DNA of 38,158 nt, taken from Candidatus Mediterraneibacter pullicola. Its GTDB lineage: Bacteria > Bacillota > Clostridia > Lachnospirales > Lachnospiraceae. Every line of letters begins with the position of its first letter. Position 1 is the first letter of the stretch. The position numbers and the translations under genes are program-made. The notes under the pieces were generated by a model. The model was not told the DNA's origin and ran no database searches. It saw only the letters and a program-made list of their open reading frames with translations. Shown piece by piece: positions 1 to 8,800 of the stretch. The stretch spans positions 1 through 38,158 of the forward strand of contig DXAK01000023.1 in the NCBI GenBank assembly GCA_019117065.1, given 5' to 3'.

Positions 1-145
1 TTCTAGCTAATTCTTCCCTTTTTACTGTTTGTGGTTCCTTTGAACCGTTCTTAGAATTTTTCTCTTTAAAGAAATTTTCAAGGGTTGTTGTCTATTGTTC
101 AGTTATCAAGGTCCTCTGCCGTTCTTTCCAAGCGACAGCTTTGAT
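1..145 (-). other. rRNA operon leader (5' part, runs off left edge)
   Basis: Read on the minus strand, this stretch follows two strong tandem promoters. It contains the TTGATAACTGAACAATAGAC type of sequence that Firmicutes rRNA operons carry ahead of 16S or in spacers. No open frame here looks like a gene. The rRNA itself would lie beyond the left edge, so the assignment is inferred from promoter strength, tandem arrangement and the leader-like sequence. Confidence 0.6.
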
Positions 146-174
146 AGTATATCAAAGCACATTCTTCATGTCAA
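146..174 (-). promoter_or_regulatory. Strong sigma-A promoter P2 of the putative rRNA operon
   Basis: The minus strand has TTGACA at 174-169, a 17-bp spacer and TATACT at 151-146. This is a near-consensus vegetative promoter and the proximal member of a tandem pair about 77 bp apart, the usual layout ahead of rRNA operons. Confidence 0.8.
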
Positions 175-222
175 GAACTTTTTTCTTCTTTTTCGCTTCC
201 CCTTTAGCGGGTCAGCTCAAAT

Positions 223-252
223 ATATTACCATTTTCCAATACCGTTTGTCAA
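223..252 (-). promoter_or_regulatory. Sigma-A promoter P1 of the putative rRNA operon
   Basis: The minus strand has TTGACA at 252-247, an 18-bp spacer and TAATAT at 228-223. It is the distal promoter of the tandem pair and lies between the tRNA-Ser terminator and P2. Confidence 0.7.
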
Positions 253-353
253 CTATTTTTTACAAGTTTTTCAACTTTTTCCTCGAGTTAATTTACCGGT
301 ACTATATCTGGTATTTTGCTCTGATACCACCCACAATCCGCTCTTGAGGACAC

Positions 354-382
354 AAAAACTACTGGAACTTTCCAGTAGTTTT
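354..382 (-). terminator. Rho-independent terminator after tRNA-Ser
   Basis: A 12-bp perfect stem (355-366 with 371-382, 4-nt loop) is followed on the minus strand by a T-rich TTTTTGTG tract. It lies directly downstream of tRNA-Ser and insulates it from the rRNA promoters. Confidence 0.85.
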
Positions 383-396
383 CGGATGATATCAAA

Positions 397-484
397 CGGA
401 GAAAGAGGGATTTGAACCCTCGCGCCGGTTTCCCGACCTACACCCTTAGCAGGGGCGCCTCTTCAGCCTCTTGAGTATTTCTCC
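397..484 (-). tRNA. tRNA-Ser(GCU)
   Basis: The reverse strand folds as a class II tRNA. The acceptor is GGAGAAA paired with TTTCTCC, the anticodon loop is CTGCTAA (anticodon GCU, reads AGC/AGU serine codons), and there is a long variable arm and a T-arm with GGTTCAAATCC. The 88-nt length with a long extra arm is typical of serine tRNAs. CCA is not encoded. It has its own promoter (554-582) and terminator. Confidence 0.95.
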
Positions 485-553
485 TGATTCTGAATGAGAC
501 CGCGGCAATCCACCGCAGCAATTTATTCAGTTCTGCACTGATGTGCGATGTTT

Positions 554-582
554 ATTATACTAAACACATTTTCTAATGTCAA
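554..582 (-). promoter_or_regulatory. Sigma-A promoter of tRNA-Ser
   Basis: The minus strand has TTGACA at 582-577, a 17-bp spacer and TATAAT at 559-554, a perfect consensus. It lies about 70 bp upstream of the tRNA 5' end. Confidence 0.85.
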
Positions 583-609
583 CGGAATTTTTTAAAAAAA
601 TAAGTTGCT

Positions 610-1323
610 TTAAGAAGTATACGCGTCAATCACTTTCTGGATCCGCTCCTGAACCAGTGCAGCAATCGCCGTTGTTTTCATATCCTTATATTCCTCATAA
701 GCGATGGCCTCCATAAAATGAACCTGCACCGTGACCGGTTTAATACTGTTCGTGTCAAACGGACGAAAAGAATCAATCAGCGCCACGGGCACGATCGGAC
801 ACTGCGCTTTTGTCGCTGATTTAAAGCTGCCTCCCTTAAACGTACCGACACGATTTCCATTTTTTGACCTTGTGCCCTCTGCAAAAATAAGGTAGTTTCT
901 TCCTTTTTTAACCTCATTTGCTACATCAACAATAACCTGCATCGCCTGGCGCACATCATCACGGTCGATTAGGAATGCCTTCATACACGCAAAAACTTGT
1001 TTTAAAAACGGAATCTTTCCGACTTCTTTTTTTGCCACTACCGAAAACGGACGCGGGCATGCTTCAATGATCGCCAAAACATCGTAAAGGCCTTGATGGT
1101 TCGGGAAAAGCATGAATCCGTCTCGCCCGGGAATATTCTCTCGCCCGTAAACGTCGATATGGACATTTCCACCCCTATTCGCGCGAAGGTCAATCCATTT
1201 GAGAAAGGCGTACATATTCTCTTCTGTATATTTGTCCACATGAGCGGCTCTGTAGCAGAGACGGATCCATCCATATGGCACCATAAATATATTTCTCAGT
1301 ACCATCATCCATATACGTTTCAT
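610..1323 (-). CDS. plsC: 1-acyl-sn-glycerol-3-phosphate acyltransferase (PlsC family)
   Basis: This 237-residue membrane-associated enzyme should transfer an acyl chain to lysophosphatidate to make phosphatidate in phospholipid synthesis. The HX4D motif is visible as NHQGLYD (His76, Asp81), and the second family motif EGTRS is at 149-153. Length and motif spacing fit bacterial PlsC. The start is supported by an AGAGGGGGA ribosome site. The ATG overlaps the stop of the upstream fumarase beta gene by 4 bp (ATGA), which suggests translational coupling. It is the last gene of the minus-strand run. The acyl donor (acyl-ACP or CoA) cannot be told from sequence. Confidence 0.92.
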   Translation of the reverse strand: MKRIWMMVLRNIFMVPYGWIRLCYRAAHVDKYTEENMYAFLKWIDLRANRGGNVHIDVYGRENIPGRDGFMLFPNHQGLYDVLAIIEACPRPFSVVAKKEVGKIPFLKQVFACMKAFLIDRDDVRQAMQVIVDVANEVKKGRNYLIFAEGTRSKNGNRVGTFKGGSFKSATKAQCPIVPVALIDSFRPFDTNSIKPVTVQVHFMEAIAYEEYKDMKTTAIAALVQERIQKVIDAYTS

Positions 1324-1886
1324 GACATATCCCCCTCTATCTCCTTGTATTCTCTAATCGCCGTTTCATACAGGTTATTCCCTTCACTGTCAACGACAAC
1401 GATAACCGGGAAATCCTTCACCGTGAGCCTGCGCACCGCCTCCGTCCCAAGGTCATCATATGCAATCACTTCCGATGATGTAATGCACTTAGACAAAAGG
1501 GCGCCCGCGCCTCCCACTGCCGCAAAATAGACCGCTGCGTTTCTCACGATGGCATCAATCACTTCCGGTGATCTTTTCCCCTTGCCGATCATAGCTCCCA
1601 TACCAAGATCTAACAACTGGGGCGTGTACTTATCCATCCTGCTCGCTGTCGTCGGCCCCGCGGAGCCAATCGGCCGCCCCGCCCTTGCAGGAGAGGGGCC
1701 CATGTAATAAATCATCTGGCCTTTTATATCAAACGGAAGCGCGCCGCCGCTTTGGAGTGTCTCCTCCATTCTTTTATGAGCAGCATCCCTCGCCGTATAG
1801 ATCGTTCCACTGATATATACATAATCCCCTGCCTTCAAGGATTTTGCCGTTTCCTTATCTACCGGCGCCGCGATATGTTTATCCAT
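1320..1886 (-). CDS. fumB: Class I fumarate hydratase, beta subunit
   Basis: This 188-residue beta (C-terminal type) subunit belongs to the oxygen-sensitive iron-sulfur hydro-lyase that interconverts fumarate and malate. It shows the family signature GPTTASRMDKYTPQLL and the start-proximal LKAGDYVYISGTIYTARDAA segment. The frame stays open upstream into the alpha gene, but I chose the ATG at 1886 because GAGGG lies 7 nt before it and because family members begin close to this Lys-rich segment. It pairs with the alpha subunit just upstream (88-bp gap) and overlaps plsC by 4 bp. It could also be annotated as L(+)-tartrate dehydratase beta, but the neighbourhood gives no support for tartrate. 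Confidence 0.88.
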   Translation of the reverse strand: MDKHIAAPVDKETAKSLKAGDYVYISGTIYTARDAAHKRMEETLQSGGALPFDIKGQMIYYMGPSPARAGRPIGSAGPTTASRMDKYTPQLLDLGMGAMIGKGKRSPEVIDAIVRNAAVYFAAVGGAGALLSKCITSSEVIAYDDLGTEAVRRLTVKDFPVIVVVDSEGNNLYETAIREYKEIEGDMS

Positions 1887-1975
1887 CGCCATACCCTCGT
1901 CTTTCTGTATTTTTTCTATGTACTGCCTGAAGCCCCGCCGTTTTTCGAAAATACCCGTCACCTCTGATCCGATCC

Positions 1976-2821
1976 TTAAATCACCCTCACTACATGCCGA
2001 TTTACATGGCAGCATATATTGACCGCCACAGGCAGTCCCGCAATGTGGGTGGGATAAGTATTGATATGAACCGCCAGAGCAGTGGTCGTACCGCCCAAGC
2101 CTCCCGGGCCAATGCCTAGATGGTTGATCTTCTGCAGGAGCTCCTCCTCCATCTCTTTGATAGCCGGAATCTTTGAATGGCTTCCCGCCTCTCTCGTAAG
2201 AGCTTCTTTCGCCATAACTGCGCACTTTTCAAAGGTACCTCCGATACCAACTCCTACAACCATAGGAGGGCAGGCATTGGGCCCCGCGTCTTTCACCGCA
2301 GTAAGAACAGCATTTTTCACACCCTCAATCCCTTCCGCTGGCTTTAGCATAAAGATCCTGCTCATATTCTCACTTCCGAATCCCTTCGGAGCAACTGTAA
2401 TTTTTACCTGATGTCCCGGCACAATACGGGTATGAATAACGGCAGGCGTATTATCTTTCGTATTCTCACGAATCAGCGGATCACCAACCACAGATTTTCT
2501 CAGGAATCCATCCCTGTATCCTCTTCTCACCCCCTCGTTCACCGCGTCCTCCAAGGCCGCTCCTTCCAGATGGACATCCTGCCCGATCTCCAGAAATACG
2601 ACCGCCATTCCAGTGTCCTGACAAATAGGGATCATATCCTCAGACGCGATTTTTAAATTTTCCTGAAGCTGTTCCAGTATCTGTCTTCCCAGAGGCGACT
2701 TTTCCTTTTCTGCCGCGCGCTTCATTACATTTTTCATATCGCCGGAGAGGAAATGATTCGCTTCGACACACATTTCGCTGATCTTCTCTGTAAGTTCTTC
2801 CGCATTGACTGTCCGTATCAT
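1976..2821 (-). CDS. fumA: Class I fumarate hydratase, alpha subunit
   Basis: This 281-residue alpha subunit carries the [4Fe-4S] cluster of the two-subunit class I fumarase. Three candidate cluster cysteines sit in the expected contexts: ICQDTG, NACPPMVVGVGIGG and ICCHVNRH near the C-terminus. Together with the beta subunit it should catalyse the reversible hydration of fumarate, plausible in an anaerobe using a branched TCA pathway. The start ATG overlaps the stop of the dCMP deaminase gene (ATGA). The C-terminal CHVNRH followed by a short tail is where the alpha family normally ends, so the subunit is complete. Confidence 0.9.
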   Translation of the reverse strand: MIRTVNAEELTEKISEMCVEANHFLSGDMKNVMKRAAEKEKSPLGRQILEQLQENLKIASEDMIPICQDTGMAVVFLEIGQDVHLEGAALEDAVNEGVRRGYRDGFLRKSVVGDPLIRENTKDNTPAVIHTRIVPGHQVKITVAPKGFGSENMSRIFMLKPAEGIEGVKNAVLTAVKDAGPNACPPMVVGVGIGGTFEKCAVMAKEALTREAGSHSKIPAIKEMEEELLQKINHLGIGPGGLGGTTTALAVHINTYPTHIAGLPVAVNICCHVNRHVVRVI

Positions 2822-3306
2822 AATTCAATCTCGATCTTTCTGTTCGTCCTTTTGTAAGGATAATATTTCACGCCGGCGGCGTCCATCATCTTCTTAGAAG
2901 CGATCACACTGGGCGTATCTGCGTATTTATCACAGTCATAAATGACTTCCTTAATACCCGCCTGAATAATTGCTTTGGCACATTCATTACACGGGAACAG
3001 CGAGACATAAAGCTTCGCTCCTGAAAGGCTTCCTCCGCTGTAATTGAGGATTGCGTTCAGCTCGCTGTGAGTAGAGTAAACATATTTAGTCTCCAGCGGA
3101 TCCTCTCCCTCCCGCGCCCACGGGAACTCATCATCTGAACACCCCATCGGGAATCCATTATATCCCATAGACAATATCTTATTGTCCTGACTTACAATAC
3201 AGCATCCCACCTGAGTATTGGGGTCTTTTGAGCGCATTCCCGACAGCATCGCCACTCCCATGAAATATTCATCCCACGACAAATAATCTTTTCTTTTCTC
3301 CGTCAT
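2818..3306 (-). CDS. dCMP deaminase family protein (ComEB-like)
   Basis: This 162-residue zinc deaminase should convert dCMP to dUMP for thymidylate synthesis. The zinc and catalytic residues are visible as His80-x-Glu82 (THSELNA) and PCNEC (Cys106, Cys109). The frame opens 33 bp further upstream, but the ATG at 3306 is preferred because AAGGGGAT precedes it with good spacing and the encoded MTEKRKDYLSW matches the usual family N-terminus. It lies 48 bp after upp and overlaps the fumarase alpha start, so pyrimidine genes lead directly into fumarase. Substrate specificity within the cytidine/deoxycytidylate deaminase family is inferred. Confidence 0.88.
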   Translation of the reverse strand: MTEKRKDYLSWDEYFMGVAMLSGMRSKDPNTQVGCCIVSQDNKILSMGYNGFPMGCSDDEFPWAREGEDPLETKYVYSTHSELNAILNYSGGSLSGAKLYVSLFPCNECAKAIIQAGIKEVIYDCDKYADTPSVIASKKMMDAAGVKYYPYKRTNRKIEIEL

Positions 3307-3354
3307 AATTCCCATCCCCTTTCTCTTTTTCATCGCCATCCCCCATACATGGAT

Positions 3355-3987
3355 TTATTGCGTTCCAAAAATGCGATCCCCCGCATCACCCAGCCCGGGC
3401 ACAATATACCCATGATCATTGAGTTTTTCGTCCAATGCCCCGATGTAGATATCCACGTCCGGGTGCTCTTCCCGCATTCTCTTCACCCCTTCAGGAGCAG
3501 CGATAATGCACAGGAAACGGATATTTTTTACGCCTTTCTCTTTCAGCATTCGGATAGCCGCCGCGCTGGAACCACCGGTCGCGAGCATTGGGTCCACGAC
3601 AAACACCTGCCTCTCGCTGCAATCCGCCGGAAGTTTACAGTAATACTCCACCGGCTCCAGGGTCTCAGGATCACGGTAAAGCCCAATATGTCCCACCTTA
3701 GCTGCGGGCATGAGCGAGAGCATTCCGTCCACCATACCTACGCCCGCGCGCAGGATCGGTACGATCGCAAGCTTTTTGCCTGCCAGCTCTTTCCCTGTCA
3801 TCTCAGTGATAGGAGTTTTAATCCTCACATCCTGTAATTCCAGATCCCGGGTAGCCTCATAGCACATCAGCTGCGCGATCTCACCGATCATCTCTCGGAA
3901 TTCTTTCGTACCCACAGTCTCCTGTCTAATATAGGTGATCTTATGGGCGATCAACGGGTGTTCCATAACAATTACTTTTCCTGTCAT
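3355..3987 (-). CDS. upp: Uracil phosphoribosyltransferase
   Basis: This 210-residue cytosolic salvage enzyme makes UMP from uracil and PRPP. The PRPP-binding loop is clear as DPMLATGGS (132-140), with flanking [13 protein letters not shown] and the C-terminal [10 protein letters not shown] typical of Upp. A strong GGAGG site lies 7 nt before the ATG at 3987. That ATG overlaps the stop of the upstream tsaC-fusion gene (ATGA). The position with a dCMP deaminase downstream suggests a small nucleotide-salvage cluster. Confidence 0.97.
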   Translation of the reverse strand: MTGKVIVMEHPLIAHKITYIRQETVGTKEFREMIGEIAQLMCYEATRDLELQDVRIKTPITEMTGKELAGKKLAIVPILRAGVGMVDGMLSLMPAAKVGHIGLYRDPETLEPVEYYCKLPADCSERQVFVVDPMLATGGSSAAAIRMLKEKGVKNIRFLCIIAAPEGVKRMREEHPDVDIYIGALDEKLNDHGYIVPGLGDAGDRIFGTQ

Positions 3988-5510
3988 TGTTCTTCCTCCA
4001 CTAGTGAATCTAATTTTTTTGCAAGCTTCTCAACCAGCTCCCGCAGGATCTCAAAACACTCTCCATATGCGGTCAGCGGTTTGCCATAAGGGTCAGGGAC
4101 CTCAACGTCCGACTCGACAAACTCGCTTAATGTATATATATTTTGTGCCTGCCCGTATTCCGCCAGAAGTTTATGCTTCTGACTTTCATCAATGGCGAGG
4201 ATCAGGCTGTCTTCCTGAAAATTCTCCTCGTCAACCCCCCGGGAAACATGTCCTTCCAGTGTCATCTGCGCACTCTTCATGATCGCTTCTGCCTTCTGGT
4301 TCGCCGGTTCAGGAAACAGGACTACGATCCCCCTTGAATCGATCACATATTCCTGTTTTAAGTCATAGTGCCTCAGGATCTCGGCCGCCATAGGCGCCAG
4401 CGCGGTATCCGTCCCACACACAAAAGTAATCCGTCGGTATTTCTGCTGTTTCGCCACTGCCGATGCTGAGATACGCAGATGTCCCGCTGCTTTTTCCAAA
4501 CGGTTCATAATCGCTTTTCCCATGCCCTGAACAGCAAAGGATTCGCTATATATCGTTTCTACATTTTCTTCATCAAACTCTCTGAGCACACGGTATAGAT
4601 TCCGGGCAATTGTCTTTTCATTCTCTCTTGTTCCAATATTTTTGACGATACCATATTTATAGAAGGGAAGCGTTTCATCAGTGGCTATAATCCCAATCTT
4701 GCAACCCTTCCTGTCAGCCTCGTAAGCCAGCTGGCGGATCGCCAGAATTTCCTCGCGGAGATCCCCCTCGACAATAACGAGCTTCGCTTTGGGCGCATAA
4801 TGCCGGTACTTCATCCCCGGAGCCTTCGGCGCTGTCTCACTCTCATCACCCAAAAGCGTCTCATCCACGCTTACTTCTCCGATTACTTCCTCAAGCATCT
4901 CTGCTGTGACTGCCCCGGGTCTTAAAATCATCGGCGGATTGACTGTCATATCCAATATCGTTGATTCCAGCCCTATGTCCACTGCTCCTCCATCAAGGAT
5001 CATATCGATCTTACCACCCAGATCTTCCTCCACATGTTCCGCCGTCGTAGGGCTGGGCCGCCCGGATGTATTAGCGCTAGGCGCGGACACAAATCCGCCT
5101 GCAGCGCGGATCAATTCTCTCGCCACCGGGTCCTCCGGCATCCTCACTGCCACCGTATCAAGCCCGCCTGTCGTCCCATAAGGCACAATTTCTCGCTTAT
5201 CAAAAATCATGGTCAACGGTCCCGGCCAGAAATGGGCCGCCAGAATGTCCGTCTCTCCCGGGATATTGACCGCAATCTTTCTTAGCTCTTCATAGTCAGC
5301 TATATGCACGATAAGGGGATTGTCCGACGGGCGTCCTTTTGCTGCGTAAGTTTTAAGCGCAGCCTCTTCTTTAAGGGCGTCGGCTCCCAGTCCGTACACT
5401 GTCTCTGTCGGAAAGGCGACAAGTCCGCCTGATCGCAGAACTTCCCCCGCTTCCTGTATAACAGTCTTATCTATTTGATTCTTATCAATTTTTCGTATTT
5501 TTGTCTCCAT
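3984..5510 (-). CDS. ywlC: Threonylcarbamoyl-AMP synthase (Sua5/YwlC type) fused to a degenerate low-molecular-weight phosphatase domain
   Basis: This 508-residue fusion has two parts. Residues about 15-345 are a full Sua5-type protein: a YrdC core with [23 protein letters not shown] and [13 protein letters not shown], then the Sua5 C-terminal domain with [13 protein letters not shown]. It should make threonylcarbamoyl-AMP for the t6A37 tRNA modification. Residues about 360-508 resemble low-molecular-weight Tyr/Arg phosphatases such as YwlE, including a late DPYG acid loop (Asp473). However, the P-loop reads [12 protein letters not shown], so the Arg expected six residues after Cys365 is Leu371. 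In Bacillus subtilis ywlC and ywlE are close neighbours, so a gene fusion followed by loss of phosphatase activity is plausible. It begins about 50 bp after cwlD and overlaps upp. Confidence 0.88.
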   Translation of the reverse strand: METKIRKIDKNQIDKTVIQEAGEVLRSGGLVAFPTETVYGLGADALKEEAALKTYAAKGRPSDNPLIVHIADYEELRKIAVNIPGETDILAAHFWPGPLTMIFDKREIVPYGTTGGLDTVAVRMPEDPVARELIRAAGGFVSAPSANTSGRPSPTTAEHVEEDLGGKIDMILDGGAVDIGLESTILDMTVNPPMILRPGAVTAEMLEEVIGEVSVDETLLGDESETAPKAPGMKYRHYAPKAKLVIVEGDLREEILAIRQLAYEADRKGCKIGIIATDETLPFYKYGIVKNIGTRENEKTIARNLYRVLREFDEENVETIYSESFAVQGMGKAIMNRLEKAAGHLRISASAVAKQQKYRRITFVCGTDTALAPMAAEILRHYDLKQEYVIDSRGIVVLFPEPANQKAEAIMKSAQMTLEGHVSRGVDEENFQEDSLILAIDESQKHKLLAEYGQAQNIYTLSEFVESDVEVPDPYGKPLTAYGECFEILRELVEKLAKKLDSLVEEEQ

Positions 5511-5564
5511 AAGATTTATTATATCATTATTAAGAATAAAAAAAAACTCTTTTATCTATCCACG

Positions 5565-6263
5565 TTATTCCTCTATATATTGAAGAATCCCTTTTACTAT
5601 AGCTTCCGCCATCTTCCTCTGATAATCTTCAGTGATCAGCTTCTCTGCCTCCTCATAATTACTCAGGAATCCACACTCTGCGATGACTGTCGGCACTTCC
5701 GTTTTCTTCAATATATAATATGTATCGTTTGCCTTGGCCTCTTTTGTATTCTCAGGATCCGCTTCCCGTAGAGCTTCCTGAAGCATAGACGCGGCGCGGG
5801 CGCCTTCTTTGGACTCGCTGTAATAGAATACTTGAGCGCCATGTACACTTTCTTCATGATAACTATTCTGATGGATGCTGACAGCAAGAACAGGATTTTC
5901 CCGGTTCATGATATCAACGCGCGCCTTCAGGTCACTCACCTGATCCTCGCCGATACGGTTCTCGTCCGAGCGCGTCATAACAACCTCCACGTTTTCCTTT
6001 TCCAGCAATTCTTTTATAATCAATGAAATCTGCAAATTGATCTCTTTTTCTTCAGCTCCGTTTATCCCTTTCTTCCCGCCATCGATTCCTCCATGACCGG
6101 GGTCAAGGACAATAAGCCTTCCTCGTCCCGCTGAAGTCGCCGTCTCCGAACTTTCCCGCCCCTTCATAAACCCTTTCTTAAGGAGCCCTCCTCCTGCCTG
6201 ACACAGCACGATCAATACCATCAGCGCAACGATGGCAGCTACGAATTTGATTTTTCTGAGCAT
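5565..6263 (-). CDS. cwlD: N-acetylmuramoyl-L-alanine amidase, CwlD type
   Basis: This 232-residue membrane-anchored zinc amidase (Amidase_3) in spore formers removes the peptide from muramic acid to start muramic-delta-lactam formation in cortex peptidoglycan. An N-terminal hydrophobic anchor covers residues 7-24. Zinc and catalytic residues are visible: His57 in LDPGHGG, Glu74, His131 in SIHQNS and Glu196 in AECGFLSN. I start at 6263 because AAAGGAGG lies 8 nt upstream, rather than 21 bp further out. A stem-loop (6280-6301) sits just before the ribosome site. It is the first gene of the run leading into the tsaC fusion. CwlD assignment over another Amidase_3 rests on length and simple architecture. 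Confidence 0.85.
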   Translation of the reverse strand: MLRKIKFVAAIVALMVLIVLCQAGGGLLKKGFMKGRESSETATSAGRGRLIVLDPGHGGIDGGKKGINGAEEKEINLQISLIIKELLEKENVEVVMTRSDENRIGEDQVSDLKARVDIMNRENPVLAVSIHQNSYHEESVHGAQVFYYSESKEGARAASMLQEALREADPENTKEAKANDTYYILKKTEVPTVIAECGFLSNYEEAEKLITEDYQRKMAEAIVKGILQYIEE

Positions 6264-6279
6264 AAAAACATCCTCCTTT

Positions 6280-6301
6280 CGCATATATCAATATATATGC
6301 G
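6280..6301 (-). repeat. Stem-loop upstream of cwlD
   Basis: A 9-bp AT-rich stem (CGCATATAT / ATATATGCG, 4-nt loop) lies between the GH18 stop and the cwlD ribosome site. It has no T-tract, so it is more likely a 5'-UTR structure or an operator than a terminator. Confidence 0.4.
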
Positions 6302-6359
6302 AGAGAAGGATGTCTCTTTCTGGACTATCTCCGATTTTATTCCATTTTATCTGCTCTTG

Positions 6360-8300
6360 TCAATTTACATACTGCAAGATCAAATCCCAGACTCCGGACG
6401 CTTCCATGCCAAGGCACCATTCCGCCACGCCTGCAAGATTGTTGGCTTTTATCACTTTCAGTTTTTCTTCCAGCGACTGACTGTCCTCAAGCCATATCTT
6501 ATACGTTCCGCCGTCGCCTTCCCACTGAGCATAATTTTGCTTTGCCACCGCATCCCACTCGGTCTGCGCCCCAGCGTTCGCCACCACACTGGCCGCTTCT
6601 TCCATTCCATAAGCTGAACTTGTAATCTTATTTGGGTAGGAAGCCGCCTCAGTGCCCTCCTCCTCTGCCAGCTCGTCGGCTGTCTTCGGAGTCTCATGCC
6701 ACAGCCGAGTGTAGAAAGGAATTCCTGCAACTAATTTTTCTGCAGGAACAGATTCCAGTGCATCCGCGATACCATTTTCCAGATATCCGATGGACGCCAC
6801 AGAACCCGCTTCATAGGAGCTGTCCGTATGCTCATCATATCCCATAATAAACACGTAATCCGCTACAACGCCCTGCTCTTTCAGATCATAATGCTGATTA
6901 TATGGCTGAGGCACATAGTTGTCCACCGAGAACACAAGTCCATTCTGCCGGCATTTCACAGACAGTTCTCTGACGAACTGTATATAATGCTCTCCGCAGT
7001 CCGCAGATATAAGTTCAAAATCAAGATTGATGCCATCCACTCCGGATTGCAGGGCCTCCGCGATCACTTGATTGATTACCCTCGTCCTTTTTGACGTATA
7101 GCTGAGTACTTCGTAAGTTTCCGCATAGGAATTGATCCCCCCGTGGAAATCCCGGAGCACAGCCCAAACCTCAATATTGGACTGATGTGCATAGTTGACG
7201 TAGCTTGAATCTGCAATCGAAGACACATTCCCCTCCGTGTCGGAAAGGCTGAACCATGTGGGGGCAATGGTTGTAAGTCCCTTGGTACCCGCAATCATCT
7301 CAAGCACATAACTGTTGGCAGTCGTGTTAGTCACGTTGTGCCATGCCATATTGATGGTATAATCTTTCTTAATATTACTATATACCGGCTCCTCAAACTC
7401 GCGGGAAGTCGTCTCTGTACCGATATCCCTTAGGGCACTCGTTTTAATATAGCCTACAAATCCATCCTCCGTACCAACTTTCATCCAATCGTCCTCATCC
7501 TCAAGAACTGTAACTTTATCGGACTTCTTCACTTCTGTTAGAATCGGGCTTTTCACTCCGCCTTGATAGCGAACTTCTGTATCCCTTTTAACCGTGGCGG
7601 TCTTAGTCTCGCCCCAGTCAGATGTGATGACAGCTCTTACCGTCTGGTCATCGTATACCGTATAGTCCATGTTTGTATACGTCTGGATGAAGGGAAGCGC
7701 AATATACGCTGTTCTGCCTTCTGTCTTAAGGATCACATAATCTTCGCTCTTTTTCTCTGTTATATCTGTATATTCTCTACTGCCCACCTCGACAGAAACG
7801 CTTCCGCCCGGCAGGGTGTACAAAAGGACATTCTCATTTGAGTCCCAGTAGAATCTGCTGTTGATCCGATCACGCACTACAGAATACTCAATATAATACT
7901 GCCCGTCATAGATCTTCCCCGGCGCAGGATCCTCTGTATCGGCTCCTTCTGCAACAGCGTCGCTCTTTCTGACCACTTCATTATTCACAACCACAGCGAT
8001 GTCGTTGTCCGCTTCCACTTCATAATATTGTCCCAAATCGGCCCTCTCATCTGATGGCCCGTACTTCTTCCAGATCACGAACCCGCCAACCGCCGCAATA
8101 ATCAATAAAATAAGGATCAATGTGCGGATTACCGCGTTGCGTCGTCTCCTTCTCGCTCTGCTGCTCCTTCCGCCCGGCTTTCGTCTGCTGCCGGGACTGC
8201 TGCCCGCCGGTCTTTGGGCGTATCCGTCCGGACGCCGCCTGCGTGTGCTTCCATCTCCGGTTCGTCTCTGAGCCGCGCCCTTTCTTCCTCTTTCGTCCAT
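6360..8300 (-). CDS. Membrane-anchored glycoside hydrolase family 18 protein with SH3-like domain
   Basis: A protein of 646 residues. Residues about 1-58 are a very basic, Arg-rich cytoplasmic tail, followed by one membrane segment (about 60-78, VIRTLILILLIIAAVGGFVI), so it is a type II anchored surface protein. Residues about 85-215 resemble the stalk-like N-domain often seen ahead of such hydrolases. A bacterial SH3-like segment lies around 240-290 (VLEDEDDWMKVGTEDGFVGYI). The C-terminal half is a GH18 barrel with catalytic motif DGINLDFE, where the middle Asp of DxxDxDxE is Asn but the acid Glu remains. Such proteins cut or bind peptidoglycan or chitin-like glycans, and some act on spore cortex. 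The ATG at 8300 has AGGAGG 6 nt before it; the longer frame begins at a GTG inside that site. Confidence 0.85.
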   Translation of the reverse strand: MDERGRKGAAQRRTGDGSTRRRRPDGYAQRPAGSSPGSRRKPGGRSSRARRRRRNAVIRTLILILLIIAAVGGFVIWKKYGPSDERADLGQYYEVEADNDIAVVVNNEVVRKSDAVAEGADTEDPAPGKIYDGQYYIEYSVVRDRINSRFYWDSNENVLLYTLPGGSVSVEVGSREYTDITEKKSEDYVILKTEGRTAYIALPFIQTYTNMDYTVYDDQTVRAVITSDWGETKTATVKRDTEVRYQGGVKSPILTEVKKSDKVTVLEDEDDWMKVGTEDGFVGYIKTSALRDIGTETTSREFEEPVYSNIKKDYTINMAWHNVTNTTANSYVLEMIAGTKGLTTIAPTWFSLSDTEGNVSSIADSSYVNYAHQSNIEVWAVLRDFHGGINSYAETYEVLSYTSKRTRVINQVIAEALQSGVDGINLDFELISADCGEHYIQFVRELSVKCRQNGLVFSVDNYVPQPYNQHYDLKEQGVVADYVFIMGYDEHTDSSYEAGSVASIGYLENGIADALESVPAEKLVAGIPFYTRLWHETPKTADELAEEEGTEAASYPNKITSSAYGMEEAASVVANAGAQTEWDAVAKQNYAQWEGDGGTYKIWLEDSQSLEEKLKVIKANNLAGVAEWCLGMEASGVWDLILQYVN

Positions 8301-8328
8301 GCCGTACCTCCTCACAGGAATGAATGCT

Positions 8329-8471
8329 TGCGATTATTATACCGCCTGCGCAGGAAAGAAAGCGCCCGAGAGGGCATTTTCTTTCCAAGTGGTGGATAGC
8401 CGGTATAATCCCTACGCAGCAGGGCGGACCGCAAAAGCGGTCCGAATCGCACTTCGTGCGATTATTATACC
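8329..8471. repeat. Hairpin cluster bounded by 15-bp direct repeats
   Basis: Two perfect copies of TGCGATTATTATACC lie at 8329-8343 and 8457-8471. Between or across them are three strong hairpins: 8353-8386 (9-bp outer stem plus GCCC/GGGC), 8425-8444 (8 bp, AAAA loop) and 8445-8463 (8 bp, 3-nt loop). A partial inverted copy (GGTATAAT) is at 8402-8409. No gene is apparent. It lies upstream of the GH18 gene and may contain its promoter or be a small repeat element. Confidence 0.6.
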
Positions 8472-8560
8472 ACACTTTCTCCATACTTCATTAACATTTT
8501 TCCTGTTTAGATATATTTTAAACAGCATTTTACAATACAGCTATAACTTTGTCCGGCAGG

Positions 8561-8800
8561 TCATGGGGTAATCCCCGCCCAGTTATCCTCTTTGATATCT
8601 GTAAATCTAAGCTCCTTTATGCTGCCGTCATGACTTATGACATAATCGCGCATGTATGTTCCTTCCTCTTTTATCATATGGGCCGTCACGATTTGGAGCG
8701 CGCTTGCATGATAACCGTCAAGAGAGATATCAATTCCTCGTTTTTCATATTTCTCCAGTTCCTCAAACAATTCCCTATACTTTGTTTCATCCATTTTCAT
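8561..8800 (-). CDS. Small hypothetical protein
   Basis: A 79-residue acidic protein that I do not recognise. It begins MKMDETKYRELFEELEKY, probably a helix, followed by a segment that could form a small alpha/beta fold, and ends KEDNWAGITP. There are no cysteines, membrane segments or signal peptide. The frame is open to 8905 but the outer start is a TTG without a ribosome site. At 8800 GGAGGAAAGGAG precedes the ATG by about 10 nt. It stands alone between the GH18 hairpin region and the divergent mecA gene. Confidence 0.6.
   Translation of the reverse strand: MKMDETKYRELFEELEKYEKRGIDISLDGYHASALQIVTAHMIKEEGTYMRDYVISHDGSIKELRFTDIKEDNWAGITP

Noticed and set aside
95..415. Open frames of 106 and 68 codons on the plus strand
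   Set aside because: They run against the rRNA promoters and into tRNA-Ser, have no ribosome site, and show no protein-like composition.
1887..2225. Upstream extension of the fumarase beta frame
   Set aside because: The extra residues are a shadow of the fumarase alpha gene; the family start and ribosome site are at 1886.
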